From the NCBI GenBank assembly GCA_012514775.1, contig JAAYZQ010000462.1:1-9067 (forward strand): 9,067 nucleotides of DNA, given 5' to 3'. The notes under the pieces were generated by a model that worked only from the letters and a program-made list of their open reading frames with translations, searched no databases and had not been told where the DNA came from. The position numbers and the translations under genes were made by a program. Positions 1 to 8,940 of this stretch are shown one piece after another. How positions within the stretch are numbered: position 1 is the first letter of the stretch; every line of letters starts with the position of its first letter. Source of the DNA: Anaerolineaceae bacterium. Lineage in GTDB: Bacteria; Chloroflexota; Anaerolineae; JAAYZQ01.

Positions 1-229
1 CAAAACATCCGAACAGCAGCTGCCATCCGCTGCAGCTCTGCATCTGGAACCCATTCGCTAGACGCTGTACATCCGTCATGCACTGCAAGGGGCACACCCT
101 TTTTACACCACTTGACAAGACGCAAACGGCCAACCCGTGGAGGCCGAGGCTTTAGCCGGAGCTTGCGCGAAGCCCAAGCCCCAGCCGCGGCGGGCCGGCC
201 GGGGCTTGGCGCGTTCGTGCGGGGTCCCC
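1..229. other. Intergenic left edge without a supported gene
   Basis: No gene can be supported here. The first 120 bases are visibly less GC-rich than the rest. One plus-strand frame runs from the edge to a TAG at 59-61 (final residues LEPIR) and is followed by a weak hairpin AAGGG/CCCTT (87-101) and a T-run (100-104). This could be the tail of a convergent gene. On the minus strand an ATG at 79 opens a frame to the edge but lacks a ribosome binding site. Both are too short to call. Confidence 0.5.
172..210 (-). terminator. GC-rich stem-loop after the last gene, possible terminator
   Basis: CCAAGCCCC (174-182) pairs perfectly with GGGGCTTGG (201-209), a 9-bp stem with an 18-base GC-rich loop. 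It starts 19 bases past the stop codon of the third flavoenzyme. No T-run follows on the minus strand, so it would be an imperfect intrinsic terminator or a 3' end protected after Rho termination. Position is the main argument. Confidence 0.4.
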
Positions 230-1717
230 CTAAGCGAGCCCCAGCTCCTTGAGCCGGGCCGCGTCGCCCAGGGGCACGTGATACTGGTGGTGCAGCACGC
301 GCTGCAACTCGGCCACGTCCAGCCGGCGCGGCGTGACGCCGTGCTTGGCGGCCAGCGCCGCCGCCGCCCCCGCGGATTGCCCCATCATCAGCATCATCCA
401 GCGGTTGCGCATGGCCGGGGGCTGCACGATGGCCGAGCGGCCGGTGGCGAGCAGCCCGTCGATCTTGAGCGGGAGCAATTGCCGGTAGGGAAAGTCGAAG
501 GAAGGCAGCGGCGGGTAGCCAAAGACCTCGGCGCCGGTGACGTCCAGGGGGTAGCCATGGCCGAGGCGCTCGCCCCCGCGCTTGAGGATGACCAGGACCA
601 CATCGTCCTTGCGCGGGCTCTGCTCCACGTCCTGCTGGGTGAGGGGGCACTCGCTGATGATGGCGCGCCCGCCCCGGGCGTGGAAGAGCGGCGACACAAA
701 GTGCAGATACGATTCCTCAAAGCCGGGCAGGCGCCGCTTCATGAACAGGGAGGTCTCAAAGATAAAGGTCCGGGCCCGCGTCTCCAGCTTGTTCATCAGC
801 GCGGCGCTGCCGGAGGTGGGCAGGTCCTGCTTGTCCAGGGGGCCGTGCACCCCCACCATGGCGCCGATCAGGCCGTAGCGCCCCTTGCGGAGCGGATCGG
901 GCACATACTGCCAGCCCACCACGCTGCGAAAGAGGCCGTGGTCCAGCAGCATGGCCCAGCGGCCGTCGACCTCGATGAGAAAGCGGTACTCGCCCGATTC
1001 CCAGGCCGCCTTGTAGTAGGGGACCAGCGGGGCGATCAGGTGCAGGCGCCGCTGGGCCACGGGGTGCAGCTCCTCCGCCCAGCGGAGGGCGCTATCGTCC
1101 GGCGGCTTTTGCATCACCTCTTGCTCGAAGCGGTCCAGGTCCACGTTGCCGAAGGCCAGGTACAGGCCGGGGCTGAACAGGCCATTGCCGTTATCGGTGG
1201 GGGCGCCGGCCCTCGCCGCCACATCGGCGTCGCCGGTGGCGTCGATCACGACCTTGGCCAGGATGGCCTGGGTGCCCGACTTGGACTCCACCAGCAGCCC
1301 CTTCACCGTGTTCCCGTCCATGATCGGGTCGGAGGCAAAGGTGTTGCCCATGAACTGGACGCCGTTTTCCTCCATCATCTTGAACCAGACGTACGAGATG
1401 ACTTCCGAATCGCGGAAATAGTGGTTGAGCAGTTGCGCCTGGCAGTACTCCTCGCAGCGCCGCACGAACTCGCCCGGGATCCCGGGCAGGCCCGCCTTGG
1501 CGTACACGTCGGGCAGCTCCAGGTTGGGCGCGCCGCCGATCAGGGCGGGGCCCATGTTGCCGCCGGGCCGGCCAAAGCGGTCCACCAGCAGGGTCTTGGC
1601 GCCGCCGCGCCCCGCCGCGACCGCCGCGACGCACCCGGAGATGCCCGCGCCGACGACCAGCACATCGACGTTGGCGATGACGGGAACGGATTTGCGTACC
1701 TCGATCGTTTGGTCCAC
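230..1717 (-). CDS. FAD-dependent oxidoreductase (third of three paralogs, most divergent)
   Basis: This is a predicted cytoplasmic flavoprotein of 495 aa and the last gene of the apparent operon. The Rossmann motif is VVGAGISG (21-28), with acidic D46 ending the second strand and GGNMGPALIGG (52-62). DATGDAD is at 159-165 and GNVDLDR at 190-196. The C-terminal FAD segment has FPYRQLLP (409-416), GLLATGRS (421-428) and GQSAGAAAALA (446-456). The region from about 200 to 400 differs from the other two: the PHG segment is absent and a longer stretch with RWAMLLDHGLF appears. I chose the GTG at 1717 because GGAGG lies five bases upstream, and the resulting N-terminus then lines up with the first paralog (GAG at residues 23-25 versus 24-26). 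The ATG at 1729 (four residues longer) is possible but lacks a Shine-Dalgarno. Family assignment is good; function is unknown. Confidence 0.88.
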   Translation of the reverse strand: MDQTIEVRKSVPVIANVDVLVVGAGISGCVAAVAAGRGGAKTLLVDRFGRPGGNMGPALIGGAPNLELPDVYAKAGLPGIPGEFVRRCEEYCQAQLLNHYFRDSEVISYVWFKMMEENGVQFMGNTFASDPIMDGNTVKGLLVESKSGTQAILAKVVIDATGDADVAARAGAPTDNGNGLFSPGLYLAFGNVDLDRFEQEVMQKPPDDSALRWAEELHPVAQRRLHLIAPLVPYYKAAWESGEYRFLIEVDGRWAMLLDHGLFRSVVGWQYVPDPLRKGRYGLIGAMVGVHGPLDKQDLPTSGSAALMNKLETRARTFIFETSLFMKRRLPGFEESYLHFVSPLFHARGGRAIISECPLTQQDVEQSPRKDDVVLVILKRGGERLGHGYPLDVTGAEVFGYPPLPSFDFPYRQLLPLKIDGLLATGRSAIVQPPAMRNRWMMLMMGQSAGAAAALAAKHGVTPRRLDVAELQRVLHHQYHVPLGDAARLKELGLA

Positions 1718-1722
1718 GCGTG

Positions 1723-1727
1723 CCTCC
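1723..1727 (-). promoter_or_regulatory. Ribosome binding site of the third flavoenzyme gene
   Basis: GGAGG on the minus strand, five bases before GTG at 1717. Its spacing is the same as at the first flavoenzyme gene. It overlaps the alternative ATG at 1729, so it can only serve the GTG. Confidence 0.65.
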
Positions 1728-1756
1728 ATTCTGTTCTGCTCGATCTGGTGAGGGGA

Positions 1757-3196
1757 TCAGGACAGGCCCCGCTCGCGGAGCATCTGGGCGTCGCCGAGGT
1801 AGACGCCCTGCGCGAGGAGCCGTTGCTGCAACGCCCGGATGTCGAGCGCCCGGGGCGGGACCCCGCTCCGCGCCGCCAGGGCCGCCGCCGCGCCGCCCGC
1901 TTCGCCCAGTTGCAGGCACCGCGCCTGCCCCCGCAGCAACCCTCGCGGCGAGCTCGAGGTGCTCTTGCCGCTGCTGACCAAGAGCCCCTCGATCCCCTGG
2001 GGCAGCATCACGCGGTAAGGGATATCAAAGCCGTGCGGGAGGAAGAGGAGGCGGTCGCCGAACTTTTTGCGATAGGCCCCCATCCCGACCACATCCGGAA
2101 AGCGCACGCCGTCCAGCACATCCTGCTCGGTGAGGACGTAATCCCCCTCGATCCAGCGCGTGCCCCGAATGCCCAGCTCGGAGGCGGTGGCGGCCACGTA
2201 GGCATCCTGGAAGCCCGGCATGTGGCTCCGGAGGAACTCGGCGATGTGGGGTATGCTCCGCTGCGCGTCCACGATGGCCTGGCTGCGCTCCCACGGGTCC
2301 AGGTAATCGACCACCTCAAAGTTGGAATTGATGATGGCCGTGCGATCCTTGGCCAGGCCATACATGCCAAACGCGTCCAGCCCGGAGGCGACGCCCCGCT
2401 TCCGCTGGTACTCGCCGCGGGCGATGGCCTCCTGCACCAGTTGCATGTGCCGGCCCGCCCCATGGGGCACAAAGAGCAGGCCCCTCTCCCGCCAGTGGTA
2501 GGCCAGTTGCTCCAACGAGGTGGGGATGTCCTGATCCGTGGGGTACTCCGAAGGGTGCTCCATAAAGTACTGGAAGAGCTTTTGGAGGTCCACGTTGCCC
2601 ATTCTGAACTCGAGGCTGGAGCTGGCCGTCGGCTCGTAGCGGTACGGCGCCCCGGCCCTGCAGGCCAGATCGGCGTCGCCGGTGGTGTCCACCGAGACGA
2701 GGGCCCGGATCGCGCGCGGGCCGCCCTTGGTCTCGACGATGACCCCGCGCAGCGCGCCATCCTCCACGAGCGTGTCCACGACCCAGGTGTCGAGCAGGAC
2801 CTGGGCCCCTGACTCGAGGACCATGTCGATGAGGAGCACCTTGAAAATCTCGGGGTCGTTGGTGTAATGGGGGCAGCTCCGGGAGCGCCACTCCTTGGTG
2901 GTCCCGCCCAGCTCGGCCAGCCGGTCCACCACCTCGGTGGCGATGCCCCCGACCACCAGCTCGTTGCGGTCGGTATAGTAAAAGTTGGTGATGGAGGCCA
3001 TCAGCCCCGCCGTCGCCACGCCGCCCAGGATGCTGCTGCGTTCCACCAGCAGCGTCTTGGCCCCATTCCGCGCGGCGGCCACCGCCGCGGCCACGCCGGA
3101 GAGCCCGCCCCCCGCCACCAGGACCTCGACCTCGGCCAGAGGCGGTATCTCCCGCCGTGTCCCTTGGACCGCCATCGGTTGGCTCACAGTGTTCAT
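1757..3196 (-). CDS. FAD-dependent oxidoreductase (second of three paralogs)
   Basis: This is a predicted cytoplasmic flavoprotein of 479 aa from the same family and the most canonical of the three. The dinucleotide-binding site is AGGGLSG (28-34), with E52 ending the second strand and GGVATAGLM at 58-66. DTTGDAD is at 170-176, followed by RAGAPY. GNVDLQK (200-206), QDIPTSL (222-228) and VPHGAG (243-248) match the first paralog. The C-terminal half has GTRWIEGDYVLTEQDV (345-360), IPYRVMLP (392-399) and GEAGGAAAALA (431-441), the usual FAD-contact end. The protein finishes with a helical LGDAQMLRERGLS tail shared with the third paralog. I chose the ATG at 3196 because AGGGAAAGG directly precedes it. 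A GTG at 3229 would overlap the previous stop but has no Shine-Dalgarno. It starts 29 bp after the first paralog ends. Reaction and substrate cannot be read from the sequence. Confidence 0.9.
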   Translation of the reverse strand: MNTVSQPMAVQGTRREIPPLAEVEVLVAGGGLSGVAAAVAAARNGAKTLLVERSSILGGVATAGLMASITNFYYTDRNELVVGGIATEVVDRLAELGGTTKEWRSRSCPHYTNDPEIFKVLLIDMVLESGAQVLLDTWVVDTLVEDGALRGVIVETKGGPRAIRALVSVDTTGDADLACRAGAPYRYEPTASSSLEFRMGNVDLQKLFQYFMEHPSEYPTDQDIPTSLEQLAYHWRERGLLFVPHGAGRHMQLVQEAIARGEYQRKRGVASGLDAFGMYGLAKDRTAIINSNFEVVDYLDPWERSQAIVDAQRSIPHIAEFLRSHMPGFQDAYVAATASELGIRGTRWIEGDYVLTEQDVLDGVRFPDVVGMGAYRKKFGDRLLFLPHGFDIPYRVMLPQGIEGLLVSSGKSTSSSPRGLLRGQARCLQLGEAGGAAAALAARSGVPPRALDIRALQQRLLAQGVYLGDAQMLRERGLS

Positions 3197-3205
3197 CCTT
3201 TCCCT
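3197..3205 (-). promoter_or_regulatory. Ribosome binding site of the second flavoenzyme gene
   Basis: AGGGAAAGG directly before the ATG at 3196; the AGGG part is five bases from the start. It supports this ATG over the upstream GTG at 3229. Confidence 0.6.
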
Positions 3206-3225
3206 GCCGCTCGCGTCGCGGGCGA

Positions 3226-4623
3226 TCACATGGTCAGCCGCGTATTCTGCCGGCGCAGCTCATCCTGCACCTTGCCCACATCCACGGCGTTCACCGGCGC
3301 GCCTTGCTTGACGGCCTCCGCCGCCGCCACGCCGGCCCCCCGCCCCAACACCAGGCAGCCGGCCTGGCCGCGCATCATCCCCGGTTTCTCGGTGCTGGGG
3401 TTCTTGGCCGAGCCGACGATGGCGTTGGGCGGCCGGTCGCCGATCAGGATGCCGAGCGGCACCTGCCCCGCCTGTCTCAGCAGCCCGAACGGCTTGGAGC
3501 GGCGGTCCACCTCGGTCACCAGCCCCACCACGTCGGGGAACGCCTTGCCATCCTGGAAATCGTTCACGCTCAAGGTCATCTTGCCGACAAAGGTCCGCGA
3601 GATGCGGTGCCCGATCTCGGCGGCGGTCTCCAGCAGATAGGCGTCCTCAAAGCCGGGAAAGTGGTCGATGAGGAACTGGGCCTGCATCTTGGCCAGCAGG
3701 CGGCCTTCCTCCTCCCGCTCGCTCTCGGCGATCACGTCGTAGCAATCGCCATAGAAAAAGTTCGAGTTGATCAGCACCACGCCCCGGTTGCAGCGGGCCG
3801 CAAAGAGGCCAAAGCTGGTGATGTTTTTGGCATGGGCGCCGTAGTGATCGGGGTAGTCGCCCCTTTCCAGCGCCTGCTTGACCAGGGCGATGGCGCCTCC
3901 GCCGCCGTGCGGGAGGTGAAAGACCCCATACTCGCGCCAGTTGCGGATCGTGTCCTGCAGCGAGGTGGGGATGTCGCGCTCCGGCGAATAGCTGTCCGGG
4001 TTCGCCTCGAACCAATCGATGAGCTTGTCGATGTCGACATTGGCCATGCGGTTCAGCAGCGTGGTCCCGTCGTCTTTTTCCGCGTACTGGCCGCCGGCCC
4101 GGCGGATCACGCAGAGGTCGCCGGACGCGTCCACGAACTGCCGGGCCGTGACGGCAAAGCTTTGGTCCCGCGCCTGGAAAACGCACGCCTGGACGACCTC
4201 GCCCTCCAGGAGGACATCGGTCAGCAGGCTGCCATAGAGGGTGCGGACCCCAGCTTCCCTCAGCATCTCGATCATCACCCGCTTGACCACCTCGGGGTCG
4301 TTGGGGATCTGGGGCTGCGTCGGCCTAAGGTAGCCGGCCATGGCCCCACCCTCGCTCACCAACCGGTCCACGAATTCCGTGGGCAGCCCCGTGGTGACCT
4401 GCGCGCCATCGCGAGTGACGAAATAGTTGCTCATGCTGCACATCAGCCCGCTGGTGGCGACGCCGCCCGGAAAGTGGTTCTTTTCCGCCAGCGCCACCTT
4501 GGCGCCGGCGCGGCTGGCCGAGATGGCGGCGGCGAACCCGCTCACCCCGGCGCCCACCACCAGCACGTCGCAATCCAAGAGGATCGGAACCTGTTTGGAC
4601 GGAACCATCACTGTTTTGCTCAA
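3226..4623 (-). CDS. FAD-dependent oxidoreductase (first of three paralogs)
   Basis: This is a predicted cytoplasmic flavoprotein of 465 aa, similar to the FAD_oxidored (PF12831-type) family; the substrate is unknown. The N-terminal Rossmann fold is clear: VVGAGVSG (22-29) with the ribose-binding acid E47 in VALAEKN, then the GGVATSGLM loop (53-61). The mid-protein motif DASGD is at 165-169. The C-terminal FAD-contact segment is MMRGQAGCLVLGRGAG (416-431). There is no signal peptide. It closely parallels the next paralog through ANVDIDK (194-200), RDIPTSL (216-222) and LPHGGG (237-242). Where the relatives have PYR before the C-terminal strand, this protein has PLG (389-391). It also ends early at RLTM, without their LGDxxxLxExGL tail. 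The start is TTG at 4623, five bases after a perfect AGGAGG. It follows the OppC-like gene after 42 bp. Confidence 0.9.
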   Translation of the reverse strand: MSKTVMVPSKQVPILLDCDVLVVGAGVSGFAAAISASRAGAKVALAEKNHFPGGVATSGLMCSMSNYFVTRDGAQVTTGLPTEFVDRLVSEGGAMAGYLRPTQPQIPNDPEVVKRVMIEMLREAGVRTLYGSLLTDVLLEGEVVQACVFQARDQSFAVTARQFVDASGDLCVIRRAGGQYAEKDDGTTLLNRMANVDIDKLIDWFEANPDSYSPERDIPTSLQDTIRNWREYGVFHLPHGGGGAIALVKQALERGDYPDHYGAHAKNITSFGLFAARCNRGVVLINSNFFYGDCYDVIAESEREEEGRLLAKMQAQFLIDHFPGFEDAYLLETAAEIGHRISRTFVGKMTLSVNDFQDGKAFPDVVGLVTEVDRRSKPFGLLRQAGQVPLGILIGDRPPNAIVGSAKNPSTEKPGMMRGQAGCLVLGRGAGVAAAEAVKQGAPVNAVDVGKVQDELRRQNTRLTM

Positions 4624-4628
4624 GGTAG

Positions 4629-4634
4629 CCTCCT
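4629..4634 (-). promoter_or_regulatory. Ribosome binding site of the first flavoenzyme gene (TTG start)
   Basis: AGGAGG on the minus strand, five bases before TTG at 4623. The strong site is what makes the rare TTG start credible. Confidence 0.8.
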
Positions 4635-4639
4635 GGGCA

Positions 4640-4666
4640 GGCCTGGCTATCGGCCTGGCCTCTATC
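4640..4666 (-). repeat. Short near-tandem repeat between transporter and flavoenzyme genes
   Basis: The + strand reads GGCCTGGCTATC (4640-4651) followed by GGCCTGGCCTCTATC (4652-4666), two copies that differ by a 3-base insertion. They fill most of the 42-bp gap between the OppC-like stop and the ribosome binding site of the first flavoenzyme. This looks like simple slippage; no function is evident. Confidence 0.4.
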
Positions 4667-5822
4667 TAGACGTGCGCATACGGGTCGGCGGCGTCGCGCA
4701 ACCCATCGCCGACGAAATTGAAGGCGAGGATGCTGACCACCACGAACACCGCGGGCAGCAGGATCCAGGGCGCCAGCGCCAGCACCCGGATCGCCTGGGC
4801 GTCCTTCAGCAGCACGCCCCAACTGATCGCCGGCGCTTGCAGGCCGAGGCCGATAAAGCTCAGGCCCGTCTCGCCCAGGATCATCCCCGGGATCGCCAGC
4901 GTCAGCCGCGCGATGAGAAAGCTCATGAACGAGGGGAGCATGTAGCGAAAGATGATGCGCAGGTCGCTGGCGCCATCCAGCTCGGCGGCGCCGACGAAAT
5001 CCTCCTCGCGCAGGGAGAGAAAGCGGCCACGCACCACCCGGGCCAGGCCGGTCCAGCCCACGATGGAGAGGATGATGCTGATGGCAAAGTAGGTCTTGGT
5101 CACCGGCCAGTTCCGCGGCACCAGCACGCTCAGGCCCATCCACAGCGGCGTCGTCGGCACGGCGACCAGCGCCTCGATGATGCGCTGGATCACCGTGTCC
5201 ACCATGCCGCCCAGGTAGCCCGAGAGCCCGCCGAGCAGGATCCCCAGGAAAAAGCTCATGGCCACGCCCACCAACCCCATGGTGAGCGAGATGCGCGAGC
5301 CGAACACGATGCGCGAAAAGAGGTCGCGCCCATAGGTGTCCTGCCCCAGCAGCGAAAAGCGCGCGCCCTTGGGGCCATCGACGAGGCCAAAGAGGTGGCG
5401 GTCGCCCGGGAACAGGCCCCACAGCTTGTAGGGGTCGCCGCGCACGAACAGGCCCAAGGGGTACGAGGTGTCCTTGTCCTCGGCGAACGTGACCACAAAG
5501 GTGACCGGGTCCAGCGTCTTTTGGAGGCGATAGACAAAGGGCCGCAGGTGGAACTGGCCCTCGGCATCGATAAAGTGGATGCGCTGCGGCGGCGCCAGGG
5601 TGAGCGTGGCGATGAAGGACTCGGGGTTATAGGGCGCCACAAAATCGGCAAAGACGACGCCGAAATAGAACACGCCCAGGACGAGCAGCGAGATCACCGC
5701 CAGCTTGTGCCTGACAAAGCGCCAGCGGACCAACTGCCATTGCGAGGCCACCAGGAACTGCTGATCCATCTCTTTGGTCGGGACGGCTTCGGGCGGCAGG
5801 CTGCCCTGTGTGGTTTCTTGGC

Positions 5823-5826
<4 letters not shown>
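4666..5826 (-). CDS. OppC-like ABC transporter permease with extended extracytoplasmic loop
   Basis: This is the second permease subunit (386 aa), partner of the OppB-like protein. A cytoplasmic N-terminus (1-40) precedes the first membrane segment (about 42-64). The family hallmark LLGQDTYGRDLFSR begins at 159 and leads into the transport domain, with further membrane segments near 180-205, 246-266, 302-322 and 353-373. The EAA loop is near 276-300 (A-x-E-x-D-G at 281-286). The stretch from about 68 to 158, rich in aromatic and charged residues, is roughly 80 residues longer than in a classical OppC of about 300 aa. From memory, a subgroup of bacterial Opp-type permeases carries a similar insertion. 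The ATG at 5826 overlaps the OppF-like stop by 4 bp (ATGA) and has GGGAGA eight bases upstream. The gene is intact; the role of the insertion is unknown. Confidence 0.93.
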
Positions 5827-6901
<1,075 letters not shown>

Positions 6902-6905
<4 letters not shown>

Positions 6906-7948
6906 TCCAGCGCCTCCTTGCCGCCATAGAGGTAGCAGCGCACCGCGTGTCCGGGCGCGACCTCGATCAGGGGCGGGTCGCGTTTTTCGCACACGCCGGG
7001 CATAAAGTGGGGGCAGCGGGGGTGGAACTTGCAGCCCGCCGGCATCTCGTAGACGCTGGGCACCGAGCCCTCGATGGGCTCGATGGCGGCGCGTCCGGGC
7101 ACCAGCTTGGGGATCGAGCCGAGCAGGCCGCGCGTATAGGGGTGCTGCGGCCGATAATAGATATCGGCCACCTTCCCATACTCGACCTCCTTGCCCAGGT
7201 ACATGATCATCACCCGGTCCGTCAGCTCGGCGATGACGCCCAGGTCGTGGGTGATCATGACGATGGCCATGCCCAGCTCGGCCTGAATCTCGCGCAAGAG
7301 GTTCAGAATCTGCGCCTGGATGGTCACGTCCACGGCCGTGGTCGGCTCATCGGCGATGAGCAGCTTGGGCTGGCACGACAGCGCCAGGGCCACCATGGCC
7401 CGCTGGCGCATCCCGCCGCTGAGCTTGAAGGTGTATTGGTCGATGTTGCGGCCCGGGTTCGGCATGCCGACCCGGTGCAGCATCTCGATGGCCTGCCGGC
7501 GGGCCTCTTCCTTGCTCACCGGCTGATGGATGCGGATGGTCTCGATGATCTGGTTGCCGATGGTGTGGACCGGGCTAAAGGCGGTCATCGGCTCCTGAAA
7601 GATCATGGCGATCTCTTTGCCGCGGATGCCCCGCATCTCGCTGCCGTCCGGCTCCACGCCGGCCAGATCGAGCTCCTCACCATCATTGTTAAAGAGGATC
7701 TCGCCGCCCACGATCTTGCCGTTCTTGGGCAGTATGCGCAGGATCGATTGGCTGGTCACCGTCTTGCCGCAGCCGCTCTCCCCGGCGATGCCCAGGATCT
7801 CGCCCGGCTTGAGGTCGAAACTCACCCCATCGACGGCCTTGACGGTGCCCTCGCGCGAGAAAAAGTAGGTCTGCAGGTCGCGCACCGACAGGAGCGCGTC
7901 GGTCGCGAGCGCTGGGGCCGCGGCCCCTGGTTCACGCAGGCTAATCAT
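6902..7948 (-). CDS. OppD/DppD-like ABC transporter ATP-binding protein
   Basis: This is the first of two cytoplasmic ATPases (348 aa) that power the importer. Visible motifs in order are Walker A GESGCGKT (56-63), Q-loop Q118, signature LSGGM (176-180), Walker B LLIADE (196-201) and H-loop H234. All catalytic elements are intact. The C-terminal oligopeptide-transporter extension holds four cysteines (306, 312, 320, 338) in a C-x5-C-x7-C-x17-C pattern. In the Dpp/Opp family this pattern has been linked to a [4Fe-4S] cluster; its presence here is inferred. The ATG at 7948 overlaps the permease stop by 4 bp. No strong Shine-Dalgarno is seen, only a G-rich stretch, so translation is probably coupled to the upstream gene. 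Length is normal for OppD. OppD versus DppD cannot be distinguished. Confidence 0.95.
6913..6918 (-). promoter_or_regulatory. Ribosome binding site of the OppF-like gene
   Basis: AGGAGG inside the last codons of the OppD-like gene, seven bases before the GTG at 6905. It supports the GTG start that overlaps the preceding stop, although the ATG at 6896 also has a GGAG eight bases upstream. Confidence 0.65.
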
Positions 7949-8934
7949 ATGGACCCCCGGATGCGCGGATCGACCACGGCCAGCAGCATATCCGAGATGA
8001 GCGTCCCAATCAGGACCAGGACGGCCTCGATCATGATGATGCTGGCGGCCAGGAGCATATCTTGCTGCAGGAGCGAGCTCAGCAACACCGGCGCCAGCGT
8101 CGGCAGCCCCAAGACCAGGGAGACCAGCACCTCGCCCTCCAGCAGGTGCGGCAGCGTGTACCCGATGGTGCTGATCACGGGGTTGAGGGCGATGCGCAGC
8201 GGGTACTTGTAGAGCAGCTTGGTCGGGGCGACGCCGCGGGCGCGGGCCACGGTCACGTACGGCTTGGGCAGCTCGTCCAGCAGGTTGGCCCGCATGGTGC
8301 GGATCAGCCCGGCGGTCCCCGCCATGCCCGTGATCAGGGCCGGGAGCCAGAGGTGGCTGAGCAGGTCGAGGCCCTTGGCCAAGCTAAAGGGAGCGTTCTG
8401 CATCGCGGGCGTGGAATAGAGGCCCAGCGCCGCCTTGCCGGTGGATTGATAGATCGCCCACAGGCCCACCAGCGCCAGCATAAAGCGGGGCGTGGCCACG
8501 CCCAGAAAGCCGATCACCGTGAACACATAGTCCTGGATCGAATACTGCTTGGTGGCCGAAAGGATGCCGATGGGGATGCCGATGGCATAGACCAGGAGCA
8601 TCGAGAGCAGCGTGATGGCAAAGCTGGCCGGCAGCCGCGACTTGACGATCTCGGCCACGGGCTGGTGGAGCGCCAAGGAATAGCCCAATTCCCCGCGGAG
8701 AAAGTTGCTCGCCCACCGCCAGTATTGGACATAGATGGGCTGGTCGAGCCCAAACCGCGCTCGCAGCCCTTCGACCTCATCCTGATCGACCAGGTCGCCC
8801 TGCGCCTGCATAGCCGCCACGTAGGACGTGACATAGTCGCCCGGCGGCGCCTGGATGATGAGAAAGCCGATCAAGCTGACGATGACCAGTGTCGGCAACA
8901 TCAGCAGGATGCGTTTTCCGATGAAGCGTAACAC
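7945..8934 (-). CDS. OppB/DppB-like ABC transporter permease
   Basis: This is an inner-membrane permease subunit (329 aa) of a peptide/nickel-type ABC importer; it pairs with the OppC-like permease below. The N-terminus MLRFIGKRILLMLPTL followed by a hydrophobic segment (about residues 9-28) is the usual OppB start. Further likely membrane segments lie near 103-127, 136-162, 195-211, 252-275 and 297-321. The cytoplasmic EAA loop that contacts the ATPase is around 216-246, with the A-R-A-x-G core at 230-234. The C-terminus VDPRIRGS is typical of the family. I chose the GTG at 8934 because AGGAGGG lies six bases upstream. The frame stays open upstream to the window edge, and a TTG at 8952 is a possible but poorer start. 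The stop overlaps the next gene's ATG by 4 bp (ATGA). Family assignment is firm; the substrate is unknown. Confidence 0.93.
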   Translation of the reverse strand: MLRFIGKRILLMLPTLVIVSLIGFLIIQAPPGDYVTSYVAAMQAQGDLVDQDEVEGLRARFGLDQPIYVQYWRWASNFLRGELGYSLALHQPVAEIVKSRLPASFAITLLSMLLVYAIGIPIGILSATKQYSIQDYVFTVIGFLGVATPRFMLALVGLWAIYQSTGKAALGLYSTPAMQNAPFSLAKGLDLLSHLWLPALITGMAGTAGLIRTMRANLLDELPKPYVTVARARGVAPTKLLYKYPLRIALNPVISTIGYTLPHLLEGEVLVSLVLGLPTLAPVLLSSLLQQDMLLAASIIMIEAVLVLIGTLISDMLLAVVDPRIRGSI

Positions 8935-8940
8935 AAGACA

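Noticed and set aside
1..79. Possible partial minus-strand gene starting at ATG 79
   Set aside because: It has only 26 codons before the window edge, no Shine-Dalgarno and no recognisable residues.
87..104. Plus-strand terminator AAGGG/CCCTT followed by five T
   Set aside because: The stem is only 5 bp and no gene ending before it can be confirmed, so it is mentioned only within the left-edge description.
111..117. TTGACA resembling a -35 box on the plus strand
   Set aside because: No -10-like element lies 16-18 bases downstream and no plus-strand gene follows.
137..2812. Very long plus-strand open frame (891 codons)
   Set aside because: It lies wholly antisense to two flavoenzyme genes with clear family motifs. 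Its translation is a low-complexity mix rich in His, Gln, Arg, Ala and Gly with no recognisable domain, as expected from GC-rich codons read in reverse.
6947..8212. Plus-strand open frame opposite the OppD-like gene (421 codons)
   Set aside because: The minus strand carries every ABC ATPase motif in order. The plus translation is biased in composition and matches nothing recognisable.
8062..8931. Plus-strand open frame opposite the OppB-like gene (289 codons)
   Set aside because: It is antisense to a clear multi-spanning permease. Its Gln- and Arg-rich translation is the reverse of hydrophobic codons.
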